A DNA stretch of 64,000 nt from Pseudomonas sp. 10S4 (GTDB lineage: Bacteria; Pseudomonadota; Gammaproteobacteria; Pseudomonadales; Pseudomonadaceae): positions 1,798,001 through 1,862,000 of the forward strand of contig NZ_CP133774.1 of NCBI RefSeq assembly GCF_034344865.1, written 5' to 3'. The stretch's first letter is position 1. Each line of letters opens with the position of its first letter. Positions 1-7,773 of this stretch are shown here, one piece after another. Under the pieces are notes generated by a model, which made no database searches, was not told the DNA's origin, and was given only the letters and a program-made list of their open reading frames with translations. Both the position numbers and the translations under genes were made by a program.

Positions 1-540
1 ATCCTCGCGAATGTGATCGAACAGATATTGCTGGGCCTTGAACACCACTTCTTCGTCGAAATCGAGCTGATTGGTTCGCACGCAGGGCCCGGCTTGCAGC
101 ACTGAAGACATGTTGTGATACCAGGTCGGACGCACGTCCGGTTCGTCCCAGTTCACTGACCAGCCGTAGTCGGCCGGGTAAATATCGCTGGTCAGGCGTT
201 CTTCATAGCCGTGGAGTTGGTCCGGGCCACAGAAGTGCATCTTGCCCGACAGCGCGGTGCGGTAGCCGAGGCGACGCAGGTAGTGGGCATAAGTCGGTAC
301 GTCTGCGGGGAAATCGGCCGCGTTGTCGTAGGCGCCGATCTTGCTCGGCAACTGACCGCTGACCAAGGTAAAGCGCGACGGCGCGCAGAGTGGGCTGTTG
401 CAATACGCGGCGTCGAACACCACGCCTTCGGCGGCGAGGCGGCTGAGATTCGGGAGTTTGATTGGCGAAGGGCCGTAGAACGGCAACATTGGCGCGGCCA
501 TCTGATCGGCCATGATGAAAAGAATATTCTTGCGCTTCAT
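1..540 (-). CDS. betC: Choline sulfatase BetC (N-terminal 180 codons; gene runs off the window)
   Basis: Type I sulfatase hydrolysing choline-O-sulfate to choline and sulfate, feeding choline into glycine betaine synthesis. The reading frame is open to base 1, so the C-terminus is missing. The protein starts MKRKNILFIMADQM, typical of BetC, with the metal-binding Asp in the ADQ segment. The sulfatase signature CAPSR lies at about residues 52-56; its Cys is the residue expected to become formylglycine. An in-frame ATG at 558 would add six residues, but the start at 540 matches the usual BetC N-terminus. It is divergent from a LysR gene of the choline-sulfate regulator type. The identification rests on the signature, the N-terminus and the neighbour. 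Confidence 0.93.
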   Translation of the reverse strand, partial: MKRKNILFIMADQMAAPMLPFYGPSPIKLPNLSRLAAEGVVFDAAYCNSPLCAPSRFTLVSGQLPSKIGAYDNAADFPADVPTYAHYLRRLGYRTALSGKMHFCGPDQLHGYEERLTSDIYPADYGWSVNWDEPDVRPTWYHNMSSVLQAGPCVRTNQLDFDEEVVFKAQQYLFDHIRED

Positions 541-641
541 GTGATCGCGGCATTCCATAGTGAATATTTATGCGAGAGTGCTGCGATCGAGCATGTAGTC
601 CATGCCTTTTGCGGTAAAGCCCATGCACGGCAATGACTAGG

Positions 642-656
642 ATAAGCACAGCTTAT
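642..656. promoter_or_regulatory. Perfect dyad of LysR-box type overlapping the choR start codon
   Basis: ATAAGC-ACA-GCTTAT is a perfect 6-bp inverted repeat and contains T-N11-A, the classical LysR-type operator form. It lies in the betC/choR divergent spacer and its last two bases are the first two of the regulator ATG. This suggests autoregulation and control of betC. That is inference from position and symmetry only. Confidence 0.5.
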
Positions 657-1605
657 GTATGACGCCCTTGGTGATTTGTCTCTCGACTTGCTGCGTGCCT
701 TCGAGGCGGCGGCCCGTCAGCGCAGCTTTACCGCGGCGGCGGTGGAGCTTGGCACCACGCAACCGGCGATCAGTCAGCAGATCAAACGGCTGGAAGAACA
801 GCTCACTACGCGCCTGTTTGATCGCATCTATCGTGGTATCGAGCTGACGGAGGCGGGGGCGATTCTTTTCGAGCAAGTTCAGCTCGGTTTACAGAATATC
901 GACGCAGGATTGACTGCGATCAGCGCACAGCAGTCCCACGAAGTGCTGCAAGTCGCCACCGATTTCGCCTTCGCCGCCTATTGGTTGATGCCACGCCTGC
1001 ACCGTTTTCACGAAGCCAATCCCCAAGTCGATGTCAGCCTGGTCACCAGCGAACGCAATCACAACATGTTGCGTACCGATATCGACGTGGCGGTGCTGTT
1101 CGGTGACGGGCGCTTCAAGCAAGGCGAAAGCCATTGGTTGTTCAGCGAGGAAGTGTTCCCGGTGTGCAGCCCGCTGTTGTTGAAGGACCGTCCCCTGCCC
1201 TTGCCGGTCCAGTCGTTGCTCGATTTTCCACTGCTGCATCTGCGTGGGGAAAACAGCAGCAACTGGTTCGACTGGAGCGGAGTGTTCCGAGAGTTGGGGA
1301 TAACCTCGGCGCCGGCACCGGGACAGCTGCGTTTCGACAATTACACGTTGTTGATCCAGGCGGCGATTGGCGGCCAGGGCGTGGCCATCGGTTGGCGGCA
1401 CCTTGTGGATAACTTATTGGCCCAGGGTTTGTTGTGTCGGCCGATTGCCGACACGGTGATTTCACGGCTGGGTTATTACGTTGTCTTGCCTCAGCGCAAA
1501 CGTCGTGGTGTGTTGATTAAACAGTTTGTGGATTGGTTGATGGCAGAACAGGCCACCAGTGCGCAATCGTTGACTGGTTTGCCGTTTCCTTCGATTGCGG
1601 TGTGA
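655..1605 (+). CDS. LysR-family regulator of choline sulfate utilization
   Basis: A 316-residue LysR-type transcriptional regulator. The N-terminal winged helix-turn-helix covers about residues 7-65 (SFTAAAVELGTTQPAISQQI) and an effector-binding domain follows from about residue 95 to the end. The N-terminal sequence MYDALGDLSLDLLRAFEAA and the divergent betC identify it as the choline-sulfate utilization regulator often called ChoR. It probably activates betC in response to choline sulfate or a related quaternary amine; the ligand is not visible in the sequence. The ATG used is close behind a weak AGGA and lies inside the dyad at 642-656. Confidence 0.88.
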   Translation: MYDALGDLSLDLLRAFEAAARQRSFTAAAVELGTTQPAISQQIKRLEEQLTTRLFDRIYRGIELTEAGAILFEQVQLGLQNIDAGLTAISAQQSHEVLQVATDFAFAAYWLMPRLHRFHEANPQVDVSLVTSERNHNMLRTDIDVAVLFGDGRFKQGESHWLFSEEVFPVCSPLLLKDRPLPLPVQSLLDFPLLHLRGENSSNWFDWSGVFRELGITSAPAPGQLRFDNYTLLIQAAIGGQGVAIGWRHLVDNLLAQGLLCRPIADTVISRLGYYVVLPQRKRRGVLIKQFVDWLMAEQATSAQSLTGLPFPSIAV

Positions 1606-1611
1606 AAGCGC

Positions 1612-1652
1612 AAAGATCGCACCTGTAGGAGCTGCCGAAGGCTGCGATCTTT
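1612..1652. terminator. Convergent hairpin / REP-like repeat between choR and the SDR-type gene
   Basis: AAAGATCGCA and TGCGATCTTT form a 10-bp inverted repeat around a TGTAGGAGCTGCCGAAGG core. The core is a repeat type common in Pseudomonas intergenic DNA. It lies 7 bases after the choR stop and overlaps the stop codon of the opposing gene, so it can act as a bidirectional terminator. Confidence 0.6.
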
Positions 1653-2316
1653 ACGGTTCTGAAGCCGCCACAAAACTCACATGTTCACCGACATGCAGGT
1701 TCAACCGCAGCTCATCAGCGATCCCGACCGCCACACGATTTAGCCGTCGCAATGGCTCGGCCAGACCCGGCTCAAGGCTGCTGCTGACCTGACTGAAATG
1801 CTCGATGGTCAGCCCGGCCACCCCGTGCGGCACATCCACCAACGTCCAGTGCAGATCGCTGCCTTGCAGGGCTTCGAGGATTTCTTCGGCGGCATGGCGC
1901 TGAAGGTCATCCTCCACCCCCGGCTCGTCCAATTCCTCAAAATGCCCCACCACAAACAAACGGCCAATGCTGGCGGCCTGCAGACCGTCGATCAATGCAT
2001 CCACTGCCAGCACCTGCTCGACCGGGCCGGGCACGATGGTTTTCTCCACGTGTTCGCTGCTGATCGGCAGCCCTGGCGCGTCTAGTAGACAGATCACCGC
2101 CGAACAACCGGCCACGCTTTGTTTCACTCGTTGGGCGTCGAACAGGTCGCCATTCTTGGTGCGCAGTCCGGGTCGAGGCGCCAGCGCCGTCAGGTCATCG
2201 AGAATCGCGATCACTTCATGCTGGCGCCGCAGCATTTCAGCCATCAGCGCACTGCCCAGGCTACTCATGGCACCATAGAGCACCACTTTCACCACCGGGG
2301 TTTCGGCATTTTTCAT
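1651..2316 (-). CDS. NAD(P)-binding Rossmann-fold protein (NmrA/SDR-like)
   Basis: A 221-residue protein related to NAD(P)H-binding atypical short-chain dehydrogenases. The N-terminus has a beta strand and a glycine-containing loop (VVLYGAMSSLGSALMAEML) in place of the canonical GxxGxxG. A second strand with acidic residues follows (VIAILDDL). No catalytic YxxxK is evident, as in NmrA-like members. The longer frame from 2340 adds eight residues (MWETRNSA); the ATG at 2316 is preferred because the Rossmann strand begins close behind it. It converges with choR. The substrate is unknown. Confidence 0.7.
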   Translation of the reverse strand: MKNAETPVVKVVLYGAMSSLGSALMAEMLRRQHEVIAILDDLTALAPRPGLRTKNGDLFDAQRVKQSVAGCSAVICLLDAPGLPISSEHVEKTIVPGPVEQVLAVDALIDGLQAASIGRLFVVGHFEELDEPGVEDDLQRHAAEEILEALQGSDLHWTLVDVPHGVAGLTIEHFSQVSSSLEPGLAEPLRRLNRVAVGIADELRLNLHVGEHVSFVAASEP

Positions 2317-2400
2317 GGCTGAGTTCCTTGTTTCCCACATATATAGCGTGTGACCTGTAGGAAATGGTGAGGGTTCGACCGGATTTCAGGAGAGGTTCAG

Positions 2401-2757
2401 ATGCACAAGGATCACGTCCAACAGGCTCATGCCCAGCAGATCACGGGCTACCACGCTCACGTTTATTTCGACGCCAGCACCATCGATCAGGCACGGGCCT
2501 TGTGTGAGCAAGCGGCGCAATTGTTCCCATTGAAGATGGGCCGCATGCACGAGCGCCCGGTCGGTCCGCACCCGGACTGGAGCTGCCAACTGGCGTTTGG
2601 GCCGCAGCTTATCGGCGATGTGCTGCCGTGGCTGGTGCTCAATCGCAACGGCTTGGTGGTGTTCCTGCACCCGGACACTGGCGATGACTTGCTCGATCAT
2701 ACGGAGCACGCCGTCTGGATGGGTGCCATCCGCCCATTGGACCTGTCTATTTTCTGA
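2401..2757 (+). CDS. DOPA 4,5-dioxygenase family protein
   Basis: A 118-residue single-domain protein of the DOPA 4,5-dioxygenase-like family, small extradiol-type enzymes of the cupin/ferredoxin-like kind. The family histidines are visible in YHAHVYF near the N-terminus and FLHPDTGDDLLDHTEHAVW near the C-terminus; these are the likely iron ligands. A good ribosome site (AGGAGAGG) sits about 5 bases before the ATG. Its stop codon directly abuts the stop codon of the convergent GFA gene. The physiological substrate is unknown; most bacterial members are uncharacterised. Confidence 0.85.
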   Translation: MHKDHVQQAHAQQITGYHAHVYFDASTIDQARALCEQAAQLFPLKMGRMHERPVGPHPDWSCQLAFGPQLIGDVLPWLVLNRNGLVVFLHPDTGDDLLDHTEHAVWMGAIRPLDLSIF

Positions 2758-3159
2758 TCAGATCGTTTCTTCTGCTTCGCCGGGCAAGTGCTCATCCAGG
2801 TGCAGCCAGGGCAGGCGGCTGTCGGTCCAGATGTGCCGGTCGGCTGGAGCCCGCTCTGGATGATCGAGGGTGGCGATGGTCAGGTCGATGCTCTCGGGGC
2901 TGAGCAGCGTCAGTAGCGCCACCTGCGCCCCACAGGTCGGGCAGAAAAATCGCGCGCAGCTTTCAGAAGAGTCGTACCGAGTCGGTGTCCCGGCCAGCCA
3001 TTCAAAGGTCGAGGCGGGCACGGTGATCCAGGTGGTCACGATTCCGCCGCTGACTCGCCGGCAAATCGAACAATGGCAGTGGGCGATGTCGTGCAGCGAC
3101 CCACGAAACTGATAGCGCAGATGTCCGCAATGGCAACCGCCGGTATGAATGTCGTCCAT
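2758..3159 (-). CDS. GFA family (glutathione-dependent formaldehyde-activating-like) zinc protein
   Basis: A 133-residue member of the GFA/CENP-V superfamily. Zinc-binding cysteines are clear: CHC at residues 9-11, CHCSICRR at about 28-35, and CPTC in the C-terminal third. A longer upstream frame reaches 3306, but its extra 49 residues have no family character; MDDIHTGGCHCG is the normal N-terminus. Named for the Paracoccus enzyme, but most members have no proven formaldehyde activity. Confidence 0.87.
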   Translation of the reverse strand: MDDIHTGGCHCGHLRYQFRGSLHDIAHCHCSICRRVSGGIVTTWITVPASTFEWLAGTPTRYDSSESCARFFCPTCGAQVALLTLLSPESIDLTIATLDHPERAPADRHIWTDSRLPWLHLDEHLPGEAEETI

Positions 3160-3337
3160 GTTTTTACTTCCTGTGCAGTGTTTTCTGACGTTAAGCCCAT
3201 CCGACGACCGGTTGCCCATCTGGACAATGCTTTCGGCAGCGAAAGCTGGCTGAAAGCTTTCCCCATTAGGATCGCCCCCACTACCGGCAAGAGACCGGTT
3301 GGCCACGCGTGTGTTTTATCGCTCGCATGGCCCAATT

Positions 3338-3350
3338 AACAACAACAATG
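3338..3350 (+). promoter_or_regulatory. Candidate Crc/Hfq CA motif in the citrate transporter leader
   Basis: AACAACAACAA, immediately followed by TG to form an ATG, matches the AANAANAA catabolite-activity motif recognised by Hfq with Crc in Pseudomonas. It lies about 130 bases before the CitMHS gene and overlaps the start codon of a 26-codon leader ORF. Citrate transport is a plausible target of such control, but the link is inferred. Confidence 0.4.
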
Positions 3351-3428
3351 GTGATTCTGATGTCCTTTGCTACCCGCCCTTTCGCTGCAACTCCGCCCGT
3401 ACGCCTCGTGCTTCCTGTTCTGCGCTGA
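3348..3428 (+). CDS. Possible 26-residue leader ORF upstream of citN
   Basis: ATG at 3348 opens a 26-codon frame (MVILMSFATRPFAATPPVRL and six more residues) ending at TGA 3428, 49 bases before the citrate transporter ATG. The CA motif sits exactly on its start, but there is no clear Shine-Dalgarno. The rest of the 318-base spacer from 3160 to 3477 holds no other gene that I can support. It could be a regulatory upstream ORF or chance. Confidence 0.25.
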   Translation: MVILMSFATRPFAATPPVRLVLPVLR

Positions 3429-3477
3429 CCCACCCGGTTCGCCCATTCCCTAGCCGCGCTACGCCTGGAGTATTCCC

Positions 3478-4785
3478 ATGCTGACTTTCCTTGGCTTTGC
3501 CATGGTCATCACGTTCATGTTCCTGATCATGACCAAGCGCCTTTCCGCGCTGATCGCCCTGATCATTATTCCGATCATCTTCGCCCTGTTCGGTGGCTTT
3601 GCGCCGAAGATCGGCCCGATGATGCTCGAAGGCATCACCAAGCTTGCGCCGACCGGCGTGATGCTGATGTTCGCCATTCTGTACTTCGCCCTGATGATCG
3701 ACTCCGGCCTGTTTGACCCGGCCGTGCGCAAGATCCTCAAACTGGTCAAGGGCGACCCGTTGAAAGTTTCGGTCGGCACCGCCGTTCTGGCGCTCGTTGT
3801 TTCCCTCGATGGTGACGGCGCGACCACTTATATGATTTGCGTGGCCGCTATGCTGCCGCTCTACAGCCGCATTGGCATGAGCCCGCGAATCATGGCCGGC
3901 CTGATCATCCTCGCCGGCGGCGTGATGAACATGACCCCGTGGGGTGGCCCGACCGCCCGTGCCGCGAGCGCGCTGCATGTGGACCCATCCGACATCTTCG
4001 TGCCGATGATTCCGGCGATGCTGGCCGGTGTGGTGGCGATCCTGGCGATTGCTTACTTCTACGGCAAACGCGAGCGTGCTCGCCTGGGTGAACTGCACCT
4101 GGCCGGCGATGACGTGGACCACAGCGAAATCAGCGTTTCCCAGTACCCGGACGCCCGTCGTCCGAAGCTGATCTGGTTCAACGGCGCCCTGACCGTTGCC
4201 CTGATGTGCACCCTGATCGCTGGCCTGTTGCCGCTGCCGGTGCTGTTCATGGTGGCGTTCAGTATCGCGATGATCGTCAACTACCCGTGCCTGCAACAAC
4301 AGAAGGACCGCGTTGCGGCCCACGCCGGCAGTGTGCTGGCGGTGGTCGGGCTGATTTTTGCCGCGGGTATCTTCACCGGTATTTTGACCGGAACCGGCAT
4401 GGTCGATGCTATGTCGAAAAGCCTGTTGGCGGTGATCCCGGATTTCCTCGGCCCGTACCTGGCGGTGATCACGGCGCTGGTGAGCATGCCGTTCACGTTC
4501 TTCATGTCGAACGACGCGTTTTATTACGGCGTGTTGCCAGTGTTGGCCGAAGCCGCCAGTCATTACGGCATCACTGCGGTGGAAATGGCGCGTGCCTCGA
4601 TCGTTGGTCAGCCCGTCCACTTGCTCAGCCCACTGGTACCGTCTACATATTTGCTGGTAGCACTGGCCGGGATCGAGTTCGGTGACCATCAACGTTTTAC
4701 CCTGAAGTGGGCAGTACTAGTCTGCCTGTGCATACTGGTCGCCGCCTTGCTGTTGGGGACTTTCCCGCTGTTCAGCACTTTGTAA
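3478..4785 (+). CDS. CitMHS family citrate:H+ (Mg2+-citrate) symporter
   Basis: A 435-residue inner-membrane transporter with about 11-12 hydrophobic segments, the normal CitMHS size and start (MLTFLGFAMVITFMFLIMTK). Family landmarks include SLDGDGATTYMI and MNMTPWGGPTARAAS in the first half and SNDAFYYGVLPVL in the second. The family imports citrate complexed with divalent metal together with protons. The ribosome site CTGGAG is 8 bases before the ATG. There is no adjacent OprD-type porin or two-component system, so the gene is a single unit. Control may act through the leader at 3338-3428. Confidence 0.92.
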   Translation: MLTFLGFAMVITFMFLIMTKRLSALIALIIIPIIFALFGGFAPKIGPMMLEGITKLAPTGVMLMFAILYFALMIDSGLFDPAVRKILKLVKGDPLKVSVGTAVLALVVSLDGDGATTYMICVAAMLPLYSRIGMSPRIMAGLIILAGGVMNMTPWGGPTARAASALHVDPSDIFVPMIPAMLAGVVAILAIAYFYGKRERARLGELHLAGDDVDHSEISVSQYPDARRPKLIWFNGALTVALMCTLIAGLLPLPVLFMVAFSIAMIVNYPCLQQQKDRVAAHAGSVLAVVGLIFAAGIFTGILTGTGMVDAMSKSLLAVIPDFLGPYLAVITALVSMPFTFFMSNDAFYYGVLPVLAEAASHYGITAVEMARASIVGQPVHLLSPLVPSTYLLVALAGIEFGDHQRFTLKWAVLVCLCILVAALLLGTFPLFSTL

Positions 4786-4798
4786 CGGCATCAACTCA

Positions 4799-4832
4799 CC
4801 ACGCCGCCAGCTTACTGCTGGCGTCGTGGTTT
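4799..4832 (+). terminator. Hairpin terminator after the citrate transporter
   Basis: CCACGCCGCCAGC, loop TTACT, GCTGGCGTCGTGG: a 13-bp stem with one mismatch followed by a short T tract (TTT). It lies 13 bases after the citN stop and 23 bases before the terC ATG. It could end citN transcription or attenuate into terC. Confidence 0.65.
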
Positions 4833-4855
4833 AACACTCGCTCAAAGGAATACAC

Positions 4856-5623
4856 ATGGAATGGCTGACCAACCCTGAAATCTGGGTTGCCTTCTTCACC
4901 CTGACTGCCCTGGAGATCGTCCTGGGCATCGACAACATCATCATGATCTCGATCCTGGTCAGCCGCATGCCCAAGCACATGCAGGCGCGCACCCGGATCT
5001 TCGGTCTGGCCCTGGCCATGATCACGCGGATCCTGTTGCTGCTGTCGATCACGTGGGTCATGCGCCTCACTGCGGACCTGTTCGAAGTGTTCGGCCAGGG
5101 TATTTCCGGGCGAGACCTGATCCTGTTCTTCGGTGGTCTGTTCCTGCTGTGGAAAAGTTCGCAAGAGATGTACCACGCGCTGGAAGGTGAAGACGAAACC
5201 GGCGACGAGCCTTCGGGCAAGGGTGGCAACTTCCTTTACACCATCATCCAGATCGCGATCATCGACATTGTGTTCTCGCTGGATTCGGTGATCACCGCGG
5301 TCGGCATGGTCTCGCACGTGCCGGTCATGGTCGCGGCGATTATCGTGGCGGTGCTGGTGATGATGCTGGCGGCTGGCAAGATCAGTGAATTCATCGACAA
5401 GCACCCGTCGCTGAAGATGCTGGCGCTGGCGTTCCTGCTGGTGGTCGGTACCGTGCTGATTGCCGAGGCCTTCGGCGTACACGTGCCAAAAGGCTACGTC
5501 TACTTCGCCATGGCGTTCTCGCTGGCGGTAGAAGCGATCAACATCAAGATGCGCACCGCGATTGCGAAAAAGAAGAAACAGCAAGACCCGGTGAAACTGC
5601 GCAAGGATGTTCCGGGGCAGTAA
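4856..5623 (+). CDS. TerC family integral membrane protein
   Basis: A 255-residue TerC/Alx-like protein with about seven to eight membrane segments. The two conserved acidic intramembrane motifs are present: EIVLGIDNII in the first helix and DIVFSLDSVITAVGM in the middle. The cytoplasmic linker between them is acidic (EGEDETGDEPSGKGG). The C-terminus is lysine-rich. TerC-family proteins are linked to manganese export and metal loading of exported enzymes; the older tellurite name is not supported for this subfamily. No manganese riboswitch is evident in the short leader. Confidence 0.9.
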   Translation: MEWLTNPEIWVAFFTLTALEIVLGIDNIIMISILVSRMPKHMQARTRIFGLALAMITRILLLLSITWVMRLTADLFEVFGQGISGRDLILFFGGLFLLWKSSQEMYHALEGEDETGDEPSGKGGNFLYTIIQIAIIDIVFSLDSVITAVGMVSHVPVMVAAIIVAVLVMMLAAGKISEFIDKHPSLKMLALAFLLVVGTVLIAEAFGVHVPKGYVYFAMAFSLAVEAINIKMRTAIAKKKKQQDPVKLRKDVPGQ

Positions 5624-5648
5624 CCCGAATGCTGTAGCGCTGCAAACC

Positions 5649-5739
5649 CTGTGGGAGCGGGCTCGCTCGCGAAAGCGGTGTGTCATTCAACTGTGATGTC
5701 GACTGACACGACCTCTTCGCGAGCAAGCCCGCTCCCACA
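5649..5739. repeat. Inverted REP pair
   Basis: CTGTGGGAGCGGGCTCGCTC and its inverse GAGCAAGCCCGCTCCCACA face each other across about 45 bases, each extended by a CGCGAA/TTCGCG edge. This is a REP doublet downstream of terC. The 201 bases between it and the next gene start hold an ACTGT-N7-ACAGT dyad at 5785-5801 but no gene. Confidence 0.85.
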
Positions 5740-5940
5740 TTGGTTTTGCGCTGTTCGTGATTCCCTCTTTCATATCTGCATCAAACTGTTTTCATGACAG
5801 TTTTATTTCAATCGACACTTTAGCTATGCGATGCTGGCGCCCAGACCGTTAGCCAACTACAGCTTAAGTACAGAACGTAGAACGTCGCGCGGTACCGTCA
5901 ACTTGTCCCTTTGGGACGCTACCACCACAGGGGGCCCAGC

Positions 5941-7599
5941 ATGCTGACCCTGCTCAATTTGTTATCTGCCGTGACCTTGCTGATCTGGGGCACGCACATC
6001 GTCCGAACCGGCATCCTGCGGGTCTACGGTTCCAACTTGCGCCATGTGATTGGCCAGAATATGTCCAAGCGCGGGCTCGCGTTTGTCGCCGGCATCGTCG
6101 TGACCGCCATGGTCCAGAGCAGTAACGCCACGGCGATGCTCGTCACTTCCTTCGTCGGTCAGGGCCTGATGGCGCTGACCCCGGCCCTGGCGACCATGCT
6201 CGGGGCCGACGTCGGTACGGCGCTGATGGCGCGAGTGCTGACGTTTGACCTGTCGTGGCTGTCGCCGCTGCTGATCTTCCTCGGGGTGATTTTCTTCCTG
6301 TCGCGCAAACAGACCCGGGTCGGGCAGATGGGCCGGGTAGCAATCGGCCTGGGGCTGATCATCCTCGCGCTGCAACTGATCGTCGAAGCCGCCGCACCGA
6401 TCACCCATGCCCAAGGGGTGAAGGTGATCTTCGCCTCCCTGACCGGCGACATCCTGCTCGATGCCCTGATTGGCGCGCTGTTCGCGATGATCTCCTACTC
6501 CAGCCTGGCGGCGGTGCTGCTGACCGCGACCCTGGCCGGCGCCGGCGTGATCAGCCTGCCAGTGGCCATCGGCCTGGTGATCGGCGCCAACATCGGCAGC
6601 GGTGTTCTCGCTTTTATGAGCACCAGCATGCAGAACGCTGCCGGTCGCCAAGTCGCGCTGGGCAGTCTGTTGTACAAACTGATCGGCCTGCTGTTGATCA
6701 TCCCGGTGCTCGACCCGCTGGTGCACTGGATCGACAGCCTCGACTACAGCCCTCAGGAAATGGTCATCGGCTTCCACCTGCTCTACAACACCGCGCGCTG
6801 TCTGATCCTGCTGCCCAGCGTCGGGCCGATGGCTAGGCTCTGTGCCTGGCTGTTGCCGGAGCGGCCGGAACTCAACGGCATGGCCAAGCCCCGGCACCTG
6901 GACCCGACTGCACTGGTGACCCCGAGCCTGGCACTGGCCAACGCTGCCCGGGAAACCCTGCGCATCGGCGACCTGATCGACATCATGCTCGAAGCCATGC
7001 TCGACGTGCTGCACGGCAAGCAAACCGCCGTCACCCAGGAAATGCGCCGCATGACCGATGACGTCGAAGCGCTTTACAGTGCGATCAAACTCTATCTGGC
7101 GCAGATGCCCCGCGAAGACCTCAGCGATCAGGACAGCCGGCGCTGGGCGGAAATTATCGAACTGGCGATCAACCTCAAACTCGCCAGCGACCTGATCGAA
7201 CGCATGCTGCGCAAGGTCCAGCAGCAGAAGACCTCGCAACGCCGGTCGTTTTCCGAGGTTGGGCTGGAAGAGTTGGCGGGGCTGCACAGCCAACTGATTT
7301 CCAACTTGCGTCTGGGGTTGTCGGTGTTTCTCAGCAGCGATCCGGAAAGCGCCCGCCAGTTGCTGCGTGAGAAACGTCGTTTTCGCGCACAGGAACGACG
7401 CTTGGCCCATGCTCATGTCAGCCGATTGCAACGTAAGATCGTGCAAAGTATCGAGACCAGTTCGCTGCACCTGGAGCTGATCGCCGACATGAAGCGTCTG
7501 AATTCGCTGTTTTGCAGCAGCGCCTACGCGGTATTGGAAACGTCCGACACCGGTGCGCTGGAGTCGGACGATTTGGCTGACATCACACATTCGCCTTGA
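5941..7599 (+). CDS. Na/Pi cotransporter family protein with PhoU-like C-terminal domain
   Basis: A 552-residue membrane protein. The N-terminal half carries two QSSNATAMLV / SYSSLAAVLLT repeats characteristic of type II Na/Pi cotransporters, with about eight to nine membrane segments. From about residue 340 the protein is soluble and helical, rich in charged residues, and PhoU-like. E. coli YjbB has the same plan and exports phosphate. The ATG at 5941 is preferred over an upstream in-frame start at 5911 because family members begin MLTLLNLLSAVTLLIWGTH. Direction of transport is not shown by the sequence. Confidence 0.88.
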   Translation: MLTLLNLLSAVTLLIWGTHIVRTGILRVYGSNLRHVIGQNMSKRGLAFVAGIVVTAMVQSSNATAMLVTSFVGQGLMALTPALATMLGADVGTALMARVLTFDLSWLSPLLIFLGVIFFLSRKQTRVGQMGRVAIGLGLIILALQLIVEAAAPITHAQGVKVIFASLTGDILLDALIGALFAMISYSSLAAVLLTATLAGAGVISLPVAIGLVIGANIGSGVLAFMSTSMQNAAGRQVALGSLLYKLIGLLLIIPVLDPLVHWIDSLDYSPQEMVIGFHLLYNTARCLILLPSVGPMARLCAWLLPERPELNGMAKPRHLDPTALVTPSLALANAARETLRIGDLIDIMLEAMLDVLHGKQTAVTQEMRRMTDDVEALYSAIKLYLAQMPREDLSDQDSRRWAEIIELAINLKLASDLIERMLRKVQQQKTSQRRSFSEVGLEELAGLHSQLISNLRLGLSVFLSSDPESARQLLREKRRFRAQERRLAHAHVSRLQRKIVQSIETSSLHLELIADMKRLNSLFCSSAYAVLETSDTGALESDDLADITHSP

Positions 7600-7647
7600 A
7601 CGTCTGGCAGTGTGGTCAGTCAGTAACTGTGGTTCGGGTTCAAGATC

Positions 7648-7722
7648 ATCGCGAGCAGGCTCGCTCCCACAGTGGTTTTGTGAACGACTCAAATCAACTG
7701 TGGGAGCGAGCTTGCTCGCGAT
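7648..7722. repeat. Inverted REP pair
   Basis: ATCGCGAGCAGGCTCGCTCC and GGGAGCGAGCTTGCTCGCGA form an inverted doublet in opposite order to the one at 5649, with the GTGGGAGC ends facing inward. It occupies most of the spacer before the M16 peptidase gene. Confidence 0.85.
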
Positions 7723-7773
7723 GGCTGCCTGGAAAGCGACACGGATCTCCAATCAGCCGTATGGAAGCTCGTT

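Noticed and set aside
3370..4692. 440-residue antisense ORF opposite the citrate transporter
   Set aside because: Same antisense artefact: charged, low-complexity, no motif.
5785..5801. Pho box upstream of the Na/Pi cotransporter
   Set aside because: CTGTCAT occurs once on the minus strand, but no second 7-mer follows at the required spacing; only the ACTGT-N7-ACAGT dyad remains.
5962..7752. 596-residue antisense ORF opposite the Na/Pi cotransporter
   Set aside because: His/Gln/Asp-rich composition typical of antisense of a membrane protein; no domain.
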